The notes: generated by a model from the letters alone, not told the origin. A stretch of DNA of 64,000 nt from Thermus thermophilus (GCF_019974155.1 NZ_AP025158.1:1984001-2048000), one strand, 5' to 3'. Counted from the first letter of the stretch, positions 1 to 7,852 are shown. A program made the numbers and translations.

Positions 1-1
1 G

Positions 2-334
2 GGCCAGCCCGTTTTGGTGCCCGGGGACATGGGCCGATACTCCTACGTCCTCGCGGGGACGGAAAAGGCCATGGCGGTTTCCTTCGGAAGTAGCTGCCAC
101 GGGGCCGGGCGCAAGATGAGCCGCCACCAGGCCAAAAAGGTGGCCCGGGAGCGGAACCTGGTGAAGGAGCTTGCGGAAAGGGGCATCCTGGTGCGGGCCG
201 CCACCCGGGCCACGGTGGACGAGGAGATGCCCGAGGCCTACAAGGACGTCTCCTTGGTGGTGGAGGCGGTGGAGGGAGCGGGGATCGGGAAAAAGGTGGC
301 CCGCCTCAGGCCCCTCATCGTGGTCAAGGGGTAA
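2..334 (+). CDS. rtcB: RNA-splicing ligase RtcB, C-terminal part (5' end outside window)
   Basis: This is the last 110 codons of RtcB, the GTP- and Mn-dependent ligase that joins RNA 2',3'-cyclic phosphate ends to 5'-OH ends in tRNA splicing or RNA repair. The reading frame is open from the window edge, so the gene begins upstream. The family motifs GDMGRYSYV and CHGAGR are visible. The His of CHGAGR lies about 78 residues from the end, matching the guanylated His of archaeal RtcB. The gene stops with TAA at 332-334 and is followed by two strong hairpins. The TTG at 14 is only an internal codon. Confidence 0.93.
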   Translation, partial: GQPVLVPGDMGRYSYVLAGTEKAMAVSFGSSCHGAGRKMSRHQAKKVARERNLVKELAERGILVRAATRATVDEEMPEAYKDVSLVVEAVEGAGIGKKVARLRPLIVVKG

Positions 335-339
335 TCCCA

Positions 340-367
340 CCCCATGCTGGCTTGCGCCAGCATGGGG
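340..367 (+). terminator. Hairpin just after rtcB
   Basis: A perfect 12-bp stem (arms 340-351 and 356-367, arm CCCCATGCTGGC) with a TTGC loop begins 6 nt after the rtcB stop. There is no U-run behind it, so it is either a Thermus-style terminator without a U tract or a 3'-end stabilising hairpin. Confidence 0.55.
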
Positions 368-399
368 GTCCTGGCAAAGGGCTTCCTCGAGCCAGCTAA

Positions 400-433
400 G
401 GCCCCCACCGCGGCCTTCGCCGCGGTGGGGGCC
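400..433 (+). terminator. Second hairpin downstream of rtcB
   Basis: A perfect 15-bp GC-rich stem (arms 400-414 and 419-433) closes on a CTTC tetraloop. It lies 33 bp after the first hairpin and is followed by CCAAAAG rather than a U tract. The two hairpins together probably end rtcB transcription and insulate the next gene. Confidence 0.5.
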
Positions 434-460
434 CCAAAAGAACCTCCCCGAGCCTTATTT

Positions 461-529
461 CGGGTAACCCGTGTTGCGAAATCAACGTGCAACCACTTAG
501 GCGAAGGAAGCTCTGGGAAAGGGTATAAG
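461..529 (+). promoter_or_regulatory. Upstream region of the phosphodiester glycosidase gene: palindromes and possible -10
   Basis: The odd-length palindrome CGGGTAACCCG (461-471) is followed by GTTGC (473-477) and its inverse GCAAC (489-493). A TATAAG hexamer at 524-529 could serve as a -10, but I see no convincing -35. The GGGAGG at 564-569 touches the ATG at 570. The palindromes may be an operator; no regulator is identified. Confidence 0.3.
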
Positions 530-569
530 GCTCCATCCGCTTCTCAGAAAGTTTTGGTTTCCTGGGAGG

Positions 570-2033
570 ATGAGGCGGTTCGCCCTCCTCCTCTTTTTCG
601 GCCTCGCCCTAGGCCAGACCCTCCTTCCCGTGGAACAGCTGGGGCTCACCTTCCGGGAGGAAGGGGGGGCCTGGGTGTACCAGGGGAGCGGGAAGCGCTT
701 CGTCTACGTCCCCGGGGTGGGCTGGAGCGAGCCCCTTGGGGCGGAGCTCCCCCCGCCCCAAGAAGACCTCTTTCCCTTGGAGGCCCTGAAGGCCCTGGGG
801 TACTTCCGGGTGGCGGAGGCGGGGGTGCGTTTCGGGGAGAGGCCCTCGGGGCTAAGGGTGGTCCTGGACCTGCCCGCCCCCTACCCGGCCGAGCCCCGGG
901 AAGAGCGGGGTAAGGCGGGGGCCACCCTCTACCTGCCCTACCTCGCCCCAGACCTCCTCAAGGCCCCCTGGCCTAAGGGCCTAAAGGCCAGGGTCCGCCT
1001 CCTCCCCGAGGCCACCGAGCTCGCCCTGCGGGCGGAAGAGGGCCACCTCTACTACCGCCTCTTTCCCCTCGAGGACCCCCCCCGCCTGGTCCTGGACCTC
1101 TACCTCCTCGCCCCCGAGGTGGAGGAGGTCCTCTCCCCCGGGGTGCGCTACCGGGAGGTCTACGGCTTCGCCCCCGAGCCCCTTAGGCTTTACCTGGTGG
1201 AGGCGGAACGGGGAAGGCTCCTCCCCGTGGGCACCCCGGGGAAGAGGGCGCTTCCCAAGGACCTGGCCCCGGGGGCCCTCGCCGTCTTAAACGGCGGCTA
1301 CTTTGACCCGAAGACGGGCACCCCCATCGGGCTTTGGGTGCAGGACGGGGTGACCCTCTCCTACCCCTACGGCCGGGTGGCCCTCCTCTGGGACGGCTTC
1401 GCTTTCTTTCTGGGTTTCCCCCAGTTCGTCGCCGAGGCGGTGGGGCCGGACGGGAGCCGGGTACGGGTGGGGGTGAACGCCTCCCGCGCCCGCTACACCG
1501 CCCACACGGTGCCGGGGACCGTGGGGCGGGAGGGGGAGGAGGTGGCCCTGGTACGGGAGGACCGGGTGGTGGACCTCCTCCCCGCCCCGGCCGAGCTTCC
1601 CCCGGGGCACTGGGCCCTTACCTTCCCCAGGGACGCCCCTCCTTTTCCCCTCGAGGTGGGAGGCAGGCTCGCCCTCTACGGCACCCTCACCCCCCCCTTC
1701 CGCTACGCCCTGGAGGGAGGCCCCCTCCTCCTCAAGGAGGGCCGGTACGCCTACGACCCCGCCAAGGAGAACTTCAAGGACCCGAGACCCCTCCAGGCCG
1801 TAGCCCCCCAGGCGGCGGTGGCCTGGACGAAGGAGGGGAAGCTCTGGCTCCTCGTCTCCGAACCCACCACCCCCGGGGCCCTGGCCCGGGCCCTCCTCTC
1901 CTTAGGCGCCTGGAACGCGCTCAGGATGGACGGGGGCGGTTCGGCCCAGCTCTGGGTGAAGGGGCAGCTCAGGAGCCCCTACACGGGCTCCCCCAGGCCC
2001 GTGGTGAACGCTCTGGCCCTCTATCTGGAGTAA
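570..2033 (+). CDS. Secreted phosphodiester glycosidase family protein (NAGPA domain)
   Basis: This 487-aa protein begins with a short signal peptide (MRRFALLLFFGLALGQ, residues 1-16), so it should be exported. The C-terminal half carries the NAGPA/exopolysaccharide-biosynthesis fold, recognised by VLNGGYFDPKTGTPIG near the domain start, the RMDGGGSAQLW motif near the C-terminus, and PVVNALALYL at the end. Family members remove sugar-1-phosphodiester groups or act on exopolysaccharide. The roughly 200 N-terminal residues are Thermus-like sequence with no domain I can name. It stands alone between rtcB and the defence island. Substrate is unknown. Confidence 0.8.
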   Translation: MRRFALLLFFGLALGQTLLPVEQLGLTFREEGGAWVYQGSGKRFVYVPGVGWSEPLGAELPPPQEDLFPLEALKALGYFRVAEAGVRFGERPSGLRVVLDLPAPYPAEPREERGKAGATLYLPYLAPDLLKAPWPKGLKARVRLLPEATELALRAEEGHLYYRLFPLEDPPRLVLDLYLLAPEVEEVLSPGVRYREVYGFAPEPLRLYLVEAERGRLLPVGTPGKRALPKDLAPGALAVLNGGYFDPKTGTPIGLWVQDGVTLSYPYGRVALLWDGFAFFLGFPQFVAEAVGPDGSRVRVGVNASRARYTAHTVPGTVGREGEEVALVREDRVVDLLPAPAELPPGHWALTFPRDAPPFPLEVGGRLALYGTLTPPFRYALEGGPLLLKEGRYAYDPAKENFKDPRPLQAVAPQAAVAWTKEGKLWLLVSEPTTPGALARALLSLGAWNALRMDGGGSAQLWVKGQLRSPYTGSPRPVVNALALYLE

Positions 2034-2085
2034 CTGGAGTAGACTTTTACGAAGGAAGCCCCTTCTGGGCCTTTGCAGAGGGTTT

Positions 2086-3612
2086 ATGCCGCTAGACATC
2101 ACCTTAGAGAGTTGGCTTTGGGACGCCGCCTGCGCCATCCGTGGCCCCGTGGGCGCACCCAAGTTCAAGGACTCTATCCTGCCCCTCGCCTTCCTCGAAC
2201 GGCTTTCCGACGTGTTGGAGGAGGAGCTATACCGGCTGGCCGAGGAGTGCAGCAACCGGGAGGTGGCCTTAAGCCTCGTGGAGGAGGAGCGTAAAGAGGG
2301 CGCAATCGCCCAGGGACGTGGCCTGGTGCGCTTTTACATCCCCGAGGAGGCCCGCTGGACCAACATCCGCAAGCAGGATAAGGGACTAGGCCAGTACCTG
2401 ACGAATGCCGTACGGAAGAAGAAGCTTTCTAGAATGGTTATGTCGGTCGAAGCGGAGCTGCGTAAACGCGTAATTGAACATCTCCGGGAACTTGGCTTTA
2501 AGGTTGAGAATGGGGAATTGGCCTTGGAAGGTAACAGCGATAAGCACTTCCTACGCCGATTGCACGATGCTGTCCGTCGTCTAGCCTTGTACCAGATGCA
2601 GGGATGGGTGGAAAACCTGTGGCCGCGCCTCCGTCCCTACTTCGCCGACGGTCGGGATATTAACCCAGAAGCGATCCGTCCCGTGTTAGTAGAGGCCACT
2701 ACCCCCTGGCAACGCGAGCTTTTCCGGCTGGCGCGGCTCACATGGTCCCTCCCTTACTCCAAGGGATATGGGCGCCGGTTGCGGTTTCTGATTCTGGACG
2801 AGGGTAACAGGAACCCAGAAGGCCAGCCGTATCTGATGGGTATTCTGGCGCTCCAATCCCCGCCTCTTTCCTTCCCTCCTCGTGACAGGCGGTTTCAATA
2901 TCCGCCGGGGCGGAAAACGGAACTGGTCAACCAGACGATGGACATCCATACGCTAGGGGCACTTCCTCCGTACAGCTACCTACTAGGGGGAAAACTAGTC
3001 GCTCTGGCTGCTGCCTCAAACGAGGTGCGGGAGGCCTACCGCCGGAAATATGAGGGTCGACGCACCGAAATAGAGGGACGAGTCTTACCAGCCCACTTGG
3101 TCGCTCTGACCACTACCAGCGCCTTTGGCCGAAGTAGCCTGTATAATCGTCTCAAATACAATGGCGAGCCGATTGCCATTTCTATCGGCTACACGGAGGG
3201 CTACGGAACCTTCCACCTGGAGCCACTCTATCCTCTCTTCCGAGAGTATCTGGAGGCGCAAGGTATCAGCACACGCGGAGGATACAATGTCGGTCCCCGC
3301 ATCAAATGGCAGACCTGCGTTCGGGCCCTGGAGCGGCTGGGGTTCTCCGGTGCACTATTGAAACACACAATCCGACGGGAGGTGTTCCTTTTCCCTCTGA
3401 TCCACAACTTGGACGACTATATGGAAGGAAGGACAGACGAACCAGAGTACAAGGATCTCCCCTTTGCGGATTTGGGTGCTTATTGGCGAGAGCGATGGTT
3501 ACTTCCCCGAGTAGCACGGGTGGATGGCTGGTATAAGTGGGAAGCCGAGCAGTTGCTGGAAAGCCTGCTCGTGCGAAACGAAGCAACTGGAGTGCGTTCC
3601 GATGAACGGTGA
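2086..3612 (+). CDS. HsdM N-terminal remnant fused to DUF4338 (DruA-like) protein
   Basis: The 508-aa ORF has two unrelated parts. Residues 1 to about 112 are the N-terminal helical domain of a type I methyltransferase HsdM (LESWLWDAACAIRGP, APKFKD, LERLSDV, VRFYIPEEARW) and stop before any methyltransferase motif. From Met117 (ATG at 2434) the protein is a DUF4338/DruA-like sequence: SLPYSKGYGRRLRFLILDEG, GALPPYSYLLGGKLVALAA, TTTSAFGRSSLYNRLKYNG, GYTEGYGTFHL. DruA is the signature-type protein of Druantia type I anti-phage systems; its biochemical role is unclear. The DruA part has visibly lower GC than its surroundings. Its natural start is probably 2434 (or 2440), with the hsdM part left from an older locus. 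It overlaps nurA by 11 bp. The fusion may or may not be the translated form. Confidence 0.78.
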   Translation: MPLDITLESWLWDAACAIRGPVGAPKFKDSILPLAFLERLSDVLEEELYRLAEECSNREVALSLVEEERKEGAIAQGRGLVRFYIPEEARWTNIRKQDKGLGQYLTNAVRKKKLSRMVMSVEAELRKRVIEHLRELGFKVENGELALEGNSDKHFLRRLHDAVRRLALYQMQGWVENLWPRLRPYFADGRDINPEAIRPVLVEATTPWQRELFRLARLTWSLPYSKGYGRRLRFLILDEGNRNPEGQPYLMGILALQSPPLSFPPRDRRFQYPPGRKTELVNQTMDIHTLGALPPYSYLLGGKLVALAAASNEVREAYRRKYEGRRTEIEGRVLPAHLVALTTTSAFGRSSLYNRLKYNGEPIAISIGYTEGYGTFHLEPLYPLFREYLEAQGISTRGGYNVGPRIKWQTCVRALERLGFSGALLKHTIRREVFLFPLIHNLDDYMEGRTDEPEYKDLPFADLGAYWRERWLLPRVARVDGWYKWEAEQLLESLLVRNEATGVRSDER

Positions 3613-4747
3613 AAACGAACGTCCATTTGCTGATCTACCCGCTGCTTTGGTGGAAGAGATGCTGATCCGGACAGAGCCATTGAGTCAGCGGATGCAGGCC
3701 GATTTTGAACGACTGCGGGCTGAACGCCGTCAGCGCCGTCAAGCGCTGGAGGAAAGCGGCCTTCTCCGCCGGGAAGGAGAACTACCTGCTGTCTCCGTCC
3801 CCACCACCTGCGGGGTAGATGGGGCCTACGCCCTGGAGCGGCTGGTGGCGACCGATCTGGTGGCGGCCGCCGCGGTCGCGGTGGAGGGGCTTACGCCACC
3901 TTCGGAGACCCGCTTCTGGCCGGAGCCACGCCACCGGGTTTATGTGGATGCCGAGGCGCACGAGGAGGAGACAGGCACCCTGGCCCGGGCGGTGATGATG
4001 GGAATGGAACTGGAACTGGCGAGCCAGGCCCCGCACGATGTAGTCTTCCTGGACGGCTCCCTTACTACCCCGCTCATCTACTTCAACCAGGCCCTCAACC
4101 GAGCGATCCAGACCCCCGACCTTCGCCTCACCGCCCACTTGCGCGATCATACCCTGAACTACCTCAAGGCTTACCACACGGTCCTCCAGGCCCGCCGCAC
4201 TGACAGGGCATGGGTAGCGGTGCCCAAGTACTCAGTCCGCCGGGAGATCGGTGAGCGGTTTAAATGGGAGATGGACGACCGGGCAATGCTCACGAACCTT
4301 CTGGAGCCTGGGGAGTTTACCGACCCCCAAAGGCTGGAATCGCCAAGGCAGCCCTGGCACATCAATCTGGATCTTCTTCCCGAGGAGATCCGTGGGCAGG
4401 CGGAAAAGCTGCGGGATGAGATCATCCATCTGCTGGAGGAAGTGCGCGTTGTTTATTACCGCCCTTGGGCCTGGCTGCCGGCCCTGCGGCTGGAGATGAG
4501 CCGCACCGTGGCGGAGAACCGGGCTCGGCTGGCAACGGTGATCCAGGCGCTGCGCTTTCAGTGCAGCGCGCCGGGGATGCTGGAGCCGTACCCCCTTTAC
4601 CTGGCCGACCGGATGGTGAAACACCTGGGCCGGGCAGTACCTGCCCTGCGCCAGGTGACCAGCCAGCGGCTGGCCGTGACTTACGGCGGGGACATCGGCG
4701 ATGTGTTCCTGAACCTGCACGGCTACCGTACAGAAGGCGGCCGTTAG
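3602..4747 (+). CDS. nurA: NurA-domain nuclease
   Basis: NurA is a Mn-dependent 5'-3' nuclease that works with the HerA translocase in DNA end resection or, in accessory copies, defence. I place the start at ATG 3602, which overlaps the druA stop by 11 bp and gives 381 aa; the frame is open further upstream. GVDGAY (Asp73) near the N-terminus and VVFLDGS (Asp151) are the two metal-binding aspartates of the family. The C-terminus YGGDIGDVFLNLHGYR is also typical. The HerA gene follows after 23 bp, which is the classical nurA-herA pairing. Thermus normally also has a housekeeping pair elsewhere, so this one is likely accessory. Confidence 0.85.
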   Translation: MNGENERPFADLPAALVEEMLIRTEPLSQRMQADFERLRAERRQRRQALEESGLLRREGELPAVSVPTTCGVDGAYALERLVATDLVAAAAVAVEGLTPPSETRFWPEPRHRVYVDAEAHEEETGTLARAVMMGMELELASQAPHDVVFLDGSLTTPLIYFNQALNRAIQTPDLRLTAHLRDHTLNYLKAYHTVLQARRTDRAWVAVPKYSVRREIGERFKWEMDDRAMLTNLLEPGEFTDPQRLESPRQPWHINLDLLPEEIRGQAEKLRDEIIHLLEEVRVVYYRPWAWLPALRLEMSRTVAENRARLATVIQALRFQCSAPGMLEPYPLYLADRMVKHLGRAVPALRQVTSQRLAVTYGGDIGDVFLNLHGYRTEGGR

Positions 4748-4770
4748 ATCACGCTTGGGGAGGAAATGCT

Positions 4771-6612
4771 ATGTTGGAGCAAGCGGTGGACATCGATCGG
4801 CTGATCGACGAGGCTGAACGCATCGGTGTTGTGGGATCGCCCTCTTCGACCTCGGAATTGGCGCTGGATGTTCTGGCCAGCGCGGCGGATAAGAAACTGG
4901 TGGGGGAGTTCGGTCTCTTCCGGTTCCGGCAGGACGGCAAGAACCACTACGCCCTGGGGCAGATCACCGAAGTGAAGTTGCGCAACGTGTGGCACGAGGA
5001 CCCGACAATGCGCAGCCTCATCCGCCAGCGGGGACGGGTGGACGCGGTGAGCGAGCGACAGGACACCCACCAAGGGGAGATGACGGTCAGCGCCGTGTTC
5101 GCTCGCGACGGCAGCAACTACCGCCCCAGCATCCTGGGCACCGTCCCCGCTACCGGCACCCCCATCTGTCTGGTAGACGACCGGGTCCTGGACGCCTTGC
5201 TGGCCCCCTACCGGAACCAACTCTTCTACCTGGGGCGGGTGTACGGCTCCACGCCCAAGTTGCCCCTTTGGTTCAAGCACTTCGGCCACGGTCCCGATGG
5301 CGCCGGCGAGGCGTATCACCTGGGCATCTTCGGCAAGACCGGATCCGGCAAGTCGGTGCTGGCTAAGATGATCCTCCTGGCCTACGCCCGATACCCGCAG
5401 ATGGCCATGCTGGTGTTGGACCCCCAGGGGGAGTTTGCCAAGGATCTGCGCGGGGAACCGACGGGGGAGTTTCGTCTTCCGATGAACGACGTGCTCCGCC
5501 GGCTGGGTAAACCCACTAAGGTTCTTAGTGTACGGGATTTGGTTCTAGATCGGTGGGAACTGTTCGCTCAGATTCTCTACGAGTCGCCTTTCTTCGAGCA
5601 GTTGAGTGTCCCCAAAGGGGAGAACCGTGAACTGGCATGCCAGACATTGACCGATCGGCTCAGGCGGGCAAAGGTGCATCTGCGAGACCTGCACACTCGG
5701 GACGCCTTTGATAAGGCTTGGCAACTCCTGGGGGAGGAACAGATCCAAAAAGTGTTTTACCGTTCGGAGAGTTCTCGGGCGCGGTTCCAGTCGATGTATG
5801 AAGAGGCCGACCCCGACCAGTTTTACAACGCCTATTGGAGGCCAGTCACCTGGTTGTTCCGCGAGGATCGAAAGGATGCTCAAAAGGTGGACTCTCTGCT
5901 TTACCAACTGTTGGTACCCAAAGAGAAAGAGGGAACCCGGCCGCTGATGGTCATCGATCTCTCCGAGGAACAGGCGAGGAAAGCCTCGGGCGACGTTTCC
6001 TCTCTGCCCCTGTTCGGAGGCAATGCCGACGTGCAGGATCAACCCACGATGCTCTGGAACGAAACGATTCAGGCCCTCGTGGTCAAACGGCTGCTGGAGG
6101 GAATCCGAAGCGCGGCCGAGGCGGCTTACAAAGAGAGCCGGAGCCTCAACACCCTAGTTCTTATGGACGAAGCCCATCGGCTAGCGCCCCGAGAGGATCC
6201 GGAGAATCAGGAGAAGAAGGCCATTCGGGAATTGCTCATCGATGCCGCGCGCACGACCCGCAAGTACGGCGTGGGCTGGATGTTCATCAGCCAGACCCTC
6301 TCCAGCCTGCATCGGGGGATCGTGGAGCAGTTGCGCATCTTCTTCTTCGGCTTCGGCCTGGGAATGGGGCAGGAGTTCCGCGCGTTGAGCGAGTTGGTCG
6401 GCGGCCGAAGCAAGGCTCTGGACCTTTATCAGTTGTTCAGAGACCCACACTCGGCCTTCGATGTGGCTTCGCGGGAGTACTCATTTATGACTATTGGCCC
6501 TGTCTCTCCACTTTCCTTCTCTGGAACACCCCTTTTCTTCAACGTCTTTAACAGGGTTGAGGAGTTTTTAGAAGCAAACTTTGGGAAACACAACTTAGGC
6601 CGCTCTTCTTGA
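4771..6612 (+). CDS. herA: HerA-like FtsK/VirB4-class ATPase
   Basis: This 613-aa hexameric DNA-translocase-type ATPase would partner the preceding NurA nuclease. ATG 4771 is chosen because GGGGAGG (4757-4763) lies 7 nt before it. After an N-terminal HAS-barrel-like region come Walker A GKTGSGKS (188-195), Walker B VLMDEAH with DEAH at 466-469, and ISQTLSS further on. The sequence is complete through the ATPase core. The last 15-20 residues (ending KHNLGRSS) run up to the edge of an IS remnant and may be altered. GC content is lower than in neighbouring housekeeping genes, especially at 5500-6550, suggesting transfer. It forms one operon with druA and nurA. Confidence 0.85.
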   Translation: MLEQAVDIDRLIDEAERIGVVGSPSSTSELALDVLASAADKKLVGEFGLFRFRQDGKNHYALGQITEVKLRNVWHEDPTMRSLIRQRGRVDAVSERQDTHQGEMTVSAVFARDGSNYRPSILGTVPATGTPICLVDDRVLDALLAPYRNQLFYLGRVYGSTPKLPLWFKHFGHGPDGAGEAYHLGIFGKTGSGKSVLAKMILLAYARYPQMAMLVLDPQGEFAKDLRGEPTGEFRLPMNDVLRRLGKPTKVLSVRDLVLDRWELFAQILYESPFFEQLSVPKGENRELACQTLTDRLRRAKVHLRDLHTRDAFDKAWQLLGEEQIQKVFYRSESSRARFQSMYEEADPDQFYNAYWRPVTWLFREDRKDAQKVDSLLYQLLVPKEKEGTRPLMVIDLSEEQARKASGDVSSLPLFGGNADVQDQPTMLWNETIQALVVKRLLEGIRSAAEAAYKESRSLNTLVLMDEAHRLAPREDPENQEKKAIRELLIDAARTTRKYGVGWMFISQTLSSLHRGIVEQLRIFFFGFGLGMGQEFRALSELVGGRSKALDLYQLFRDPHSAFDVASREYSFMTIGPVSPLSFSGTPLFFNVFNRVEEFLEANFGKHNLGRSS

Positions 6613-6615
6613 CAC

Positions 6616-6631
6616 TCCATGAGCTCATGGA
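6616..6631. repeat. 16-bp perfect palindrome at the herA/IS boundary
   Basis: TCCATGAGCTCATGGA is a perfect palindrome starting 4 nt after the herA stop. Transposase similarity stops just beyond it, at about 6632-6647. It may be part of the truncated IS end, the IS target, or a chance junction structure. Confidence 0.4.
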
Positions 6632-7502
6632 CCCCTAAGAGCATCAGAAACCCCTTCACCTGTCGCCAGATGCTTTCCACAGGGTTCAAGTGCGGGCTGT
6701 ACCGCAGCAGGTAGGCCACCTCTAACCCCCGCTTCCTCCATCCCTCCGCCGCCTCCCGAAAGGCCCGGGACCGGTGAAAGGCCAACGTACAGCTGCTCCC
6801 CCTCCCGGCCCCGCACCAGATGCCCCACCACCTTCACCCGGCCCAGGGAACCCCACCCCCGCAGCACCACCTTGGCCTCCCCCCTCCGGCACCAGGCGTA
6901 GATGGGAGGAAGGGAAAGCCCAAACCCGCTCTCGTCCAGAAGGAACACCCTCAGCCCCCCCTTTCGGCCTCAAGGTGTTTCCCTGGCGGGAAAGCATCCC
7001 CCAAGGCTGCCCTGAACCCCTCCACTTCGCGGGGCTTCCCCGTGGGTACATACCGCATCCTCTTCCACCAGTAGCCCATCTCCAAGAGCTTCCGCCGCAC
7101 CGTCCCCGGATGGAAGGTGACGAAGAAGCGCTTCTCCAAAGCCTTCAGAAGCTGGGGAGCTGTCCAGGCCTCCTCCCCCTGCAGACGCTCCCGCAGGAAG
7201 GCGCTCATGGCCGAGGTAGACCGGGGCCTGGCCCCAGGGGGCTTGCTGTCCGCAAGACCCTCTATCCCCCTCTCCAACCACCGCCTAAGGTCGCGGTGGA
7301 CGGTGGTGCAGTCTAGGCCCAGGTGGCGGGCGATTCTGGGGGCGGTCCACCCCAGGACGGCCAGGCGTACCGCTACAAGGTAGCCCTTCCGGGCTGACGG
7401 GCCCGGCGCCGGACCTTGGAGGGAACCATGGGATCGGTTTCCAGCTCCCAGAGCCGGGCCTCCTGTTCGGGGGGTCAGGCGGATGCGAAGAGGGGCAGGC
7501 AT
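6632..7502 (-). pseudogene. Decayed IS630-family transposase
   Basis: Read on the minus strand, three blocks in different frames make up an IS630-type transposase. The helix-turn-helix part is GWTAPRIARHLGLDCTTVHRDLRRW (7502-6951). The first catalytic Asp is in FLLDESGFGLSLPPIYAW (from 6948). The last acidic residue is in RYSPHLNPVESIWRQVKGFL (below 6785). At least four lesions are visible: an extra C in the C6 run at 7469-7474, a frame break near 7400, a break at the G7 run 6955-6961, and an in-element deletion near 6780 that removes the second catalytic Asp (the LDNAPFH region; only FHRSRAF remains). The C-terminus is cut off near 6640. It cannot be active. Confidence 0.85.
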
Positions 7503-7544
7503 GTGGATGGCTTAATGCATGGGCACTTATGGGAGGGTGCGGCG

Positions 7545-7823
7545 GTGAGCCGGGAGATCCTTCTGGCAGAGGTACGCGCCTGGGCGCAGCGCATCGGCGT
7601 AGAAGACCGCCTTCGCAAGGTGCAGACCCGCCCCATGCAGCGCAAGTGGGCGAGCGTCTCCTCCCGCGGCCGGCTGACCTTAAACGAAGAGCTTTTGACC
7701 CAACCGGCGGAGGTGCGCTGGGCGGTGATTGTCCACGAGTTGGTGCACCTCAAGCTCCGAAACGGGGCCCACAGCGAGCTTTTCCGGGCGCTGGTGCAGG
7801 CCTATTTGGAGGGGACTTTGTAG
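7545..7823 (+). CDS. Small YgjP/SprT-like (M48-type) zinc metallopeptidase
   Basis: This 92-aa protein has HELVH followed by a third His in NGAHSELFRALV, the compact zinc site of the YgjP-like (DUF45) family. RPMQRKWASVSSRGRLTLNE is the other family signature. GTG 7545 is chosen because GGGAGGG at 7531-7537 lies 7 nt before it; the frame is open upstream into the IS remnant. Short proteins of this type commonly sit next to hsdR at the end of type I restriction loci. With the hsdM fragment at 2086, it suggests that such a locus once occupied this site. Substrate unknown. Confidence 0.75.
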   Translation: MSREILLAEVRAWAQRIGVEDRLRKVQTRPMQRKWASVSSRGRLTLNEELLTQPAEVRWAVIVHELVHLKLRNGAHSELFRALVQAYLEGTL

Positions 7824-7846
7824 CCTTCCTGGCCCCGCCCTACAAT
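7818..7846 (+). promoter_or_regulatory. Leaderless promoter for the gene at 7853
   Basis: TTGTAG (7818-7823), 17-bp spacer, TACAAT (7841-7846). The GTG start is 7 nt after the -10, so transcription should begin at or beside the start codon. The -35 overlaps the stop of the metallopeptidase gene. Confidence 0.7.
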
Positions 7847-7852
7847 GCCCTT

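Noticed and set aside
344-913. Plus-strand open frame covering the hairpins and the start of the glycosidase gene
   Set aside because: It runs through two perfect hairpins and is low-complexity Pro/Gly/Arg; the NAGPA frame is clearly the real one.
2434-6612. Calling the island a standard Druantia system
   Set aside because: The large DruE helicase and other Dru proteins are absent; only the DUF4338 protein is shared, and its partners are NurA and HerA.
6951-6961. Programmed -1 frameshift at the G7 run as proof of a functional IS630
   Set aside because: The run would restore the frame locally, but other shifts, a deletion removing the second catalytic Asp and a cut C-terminus make the element dead.
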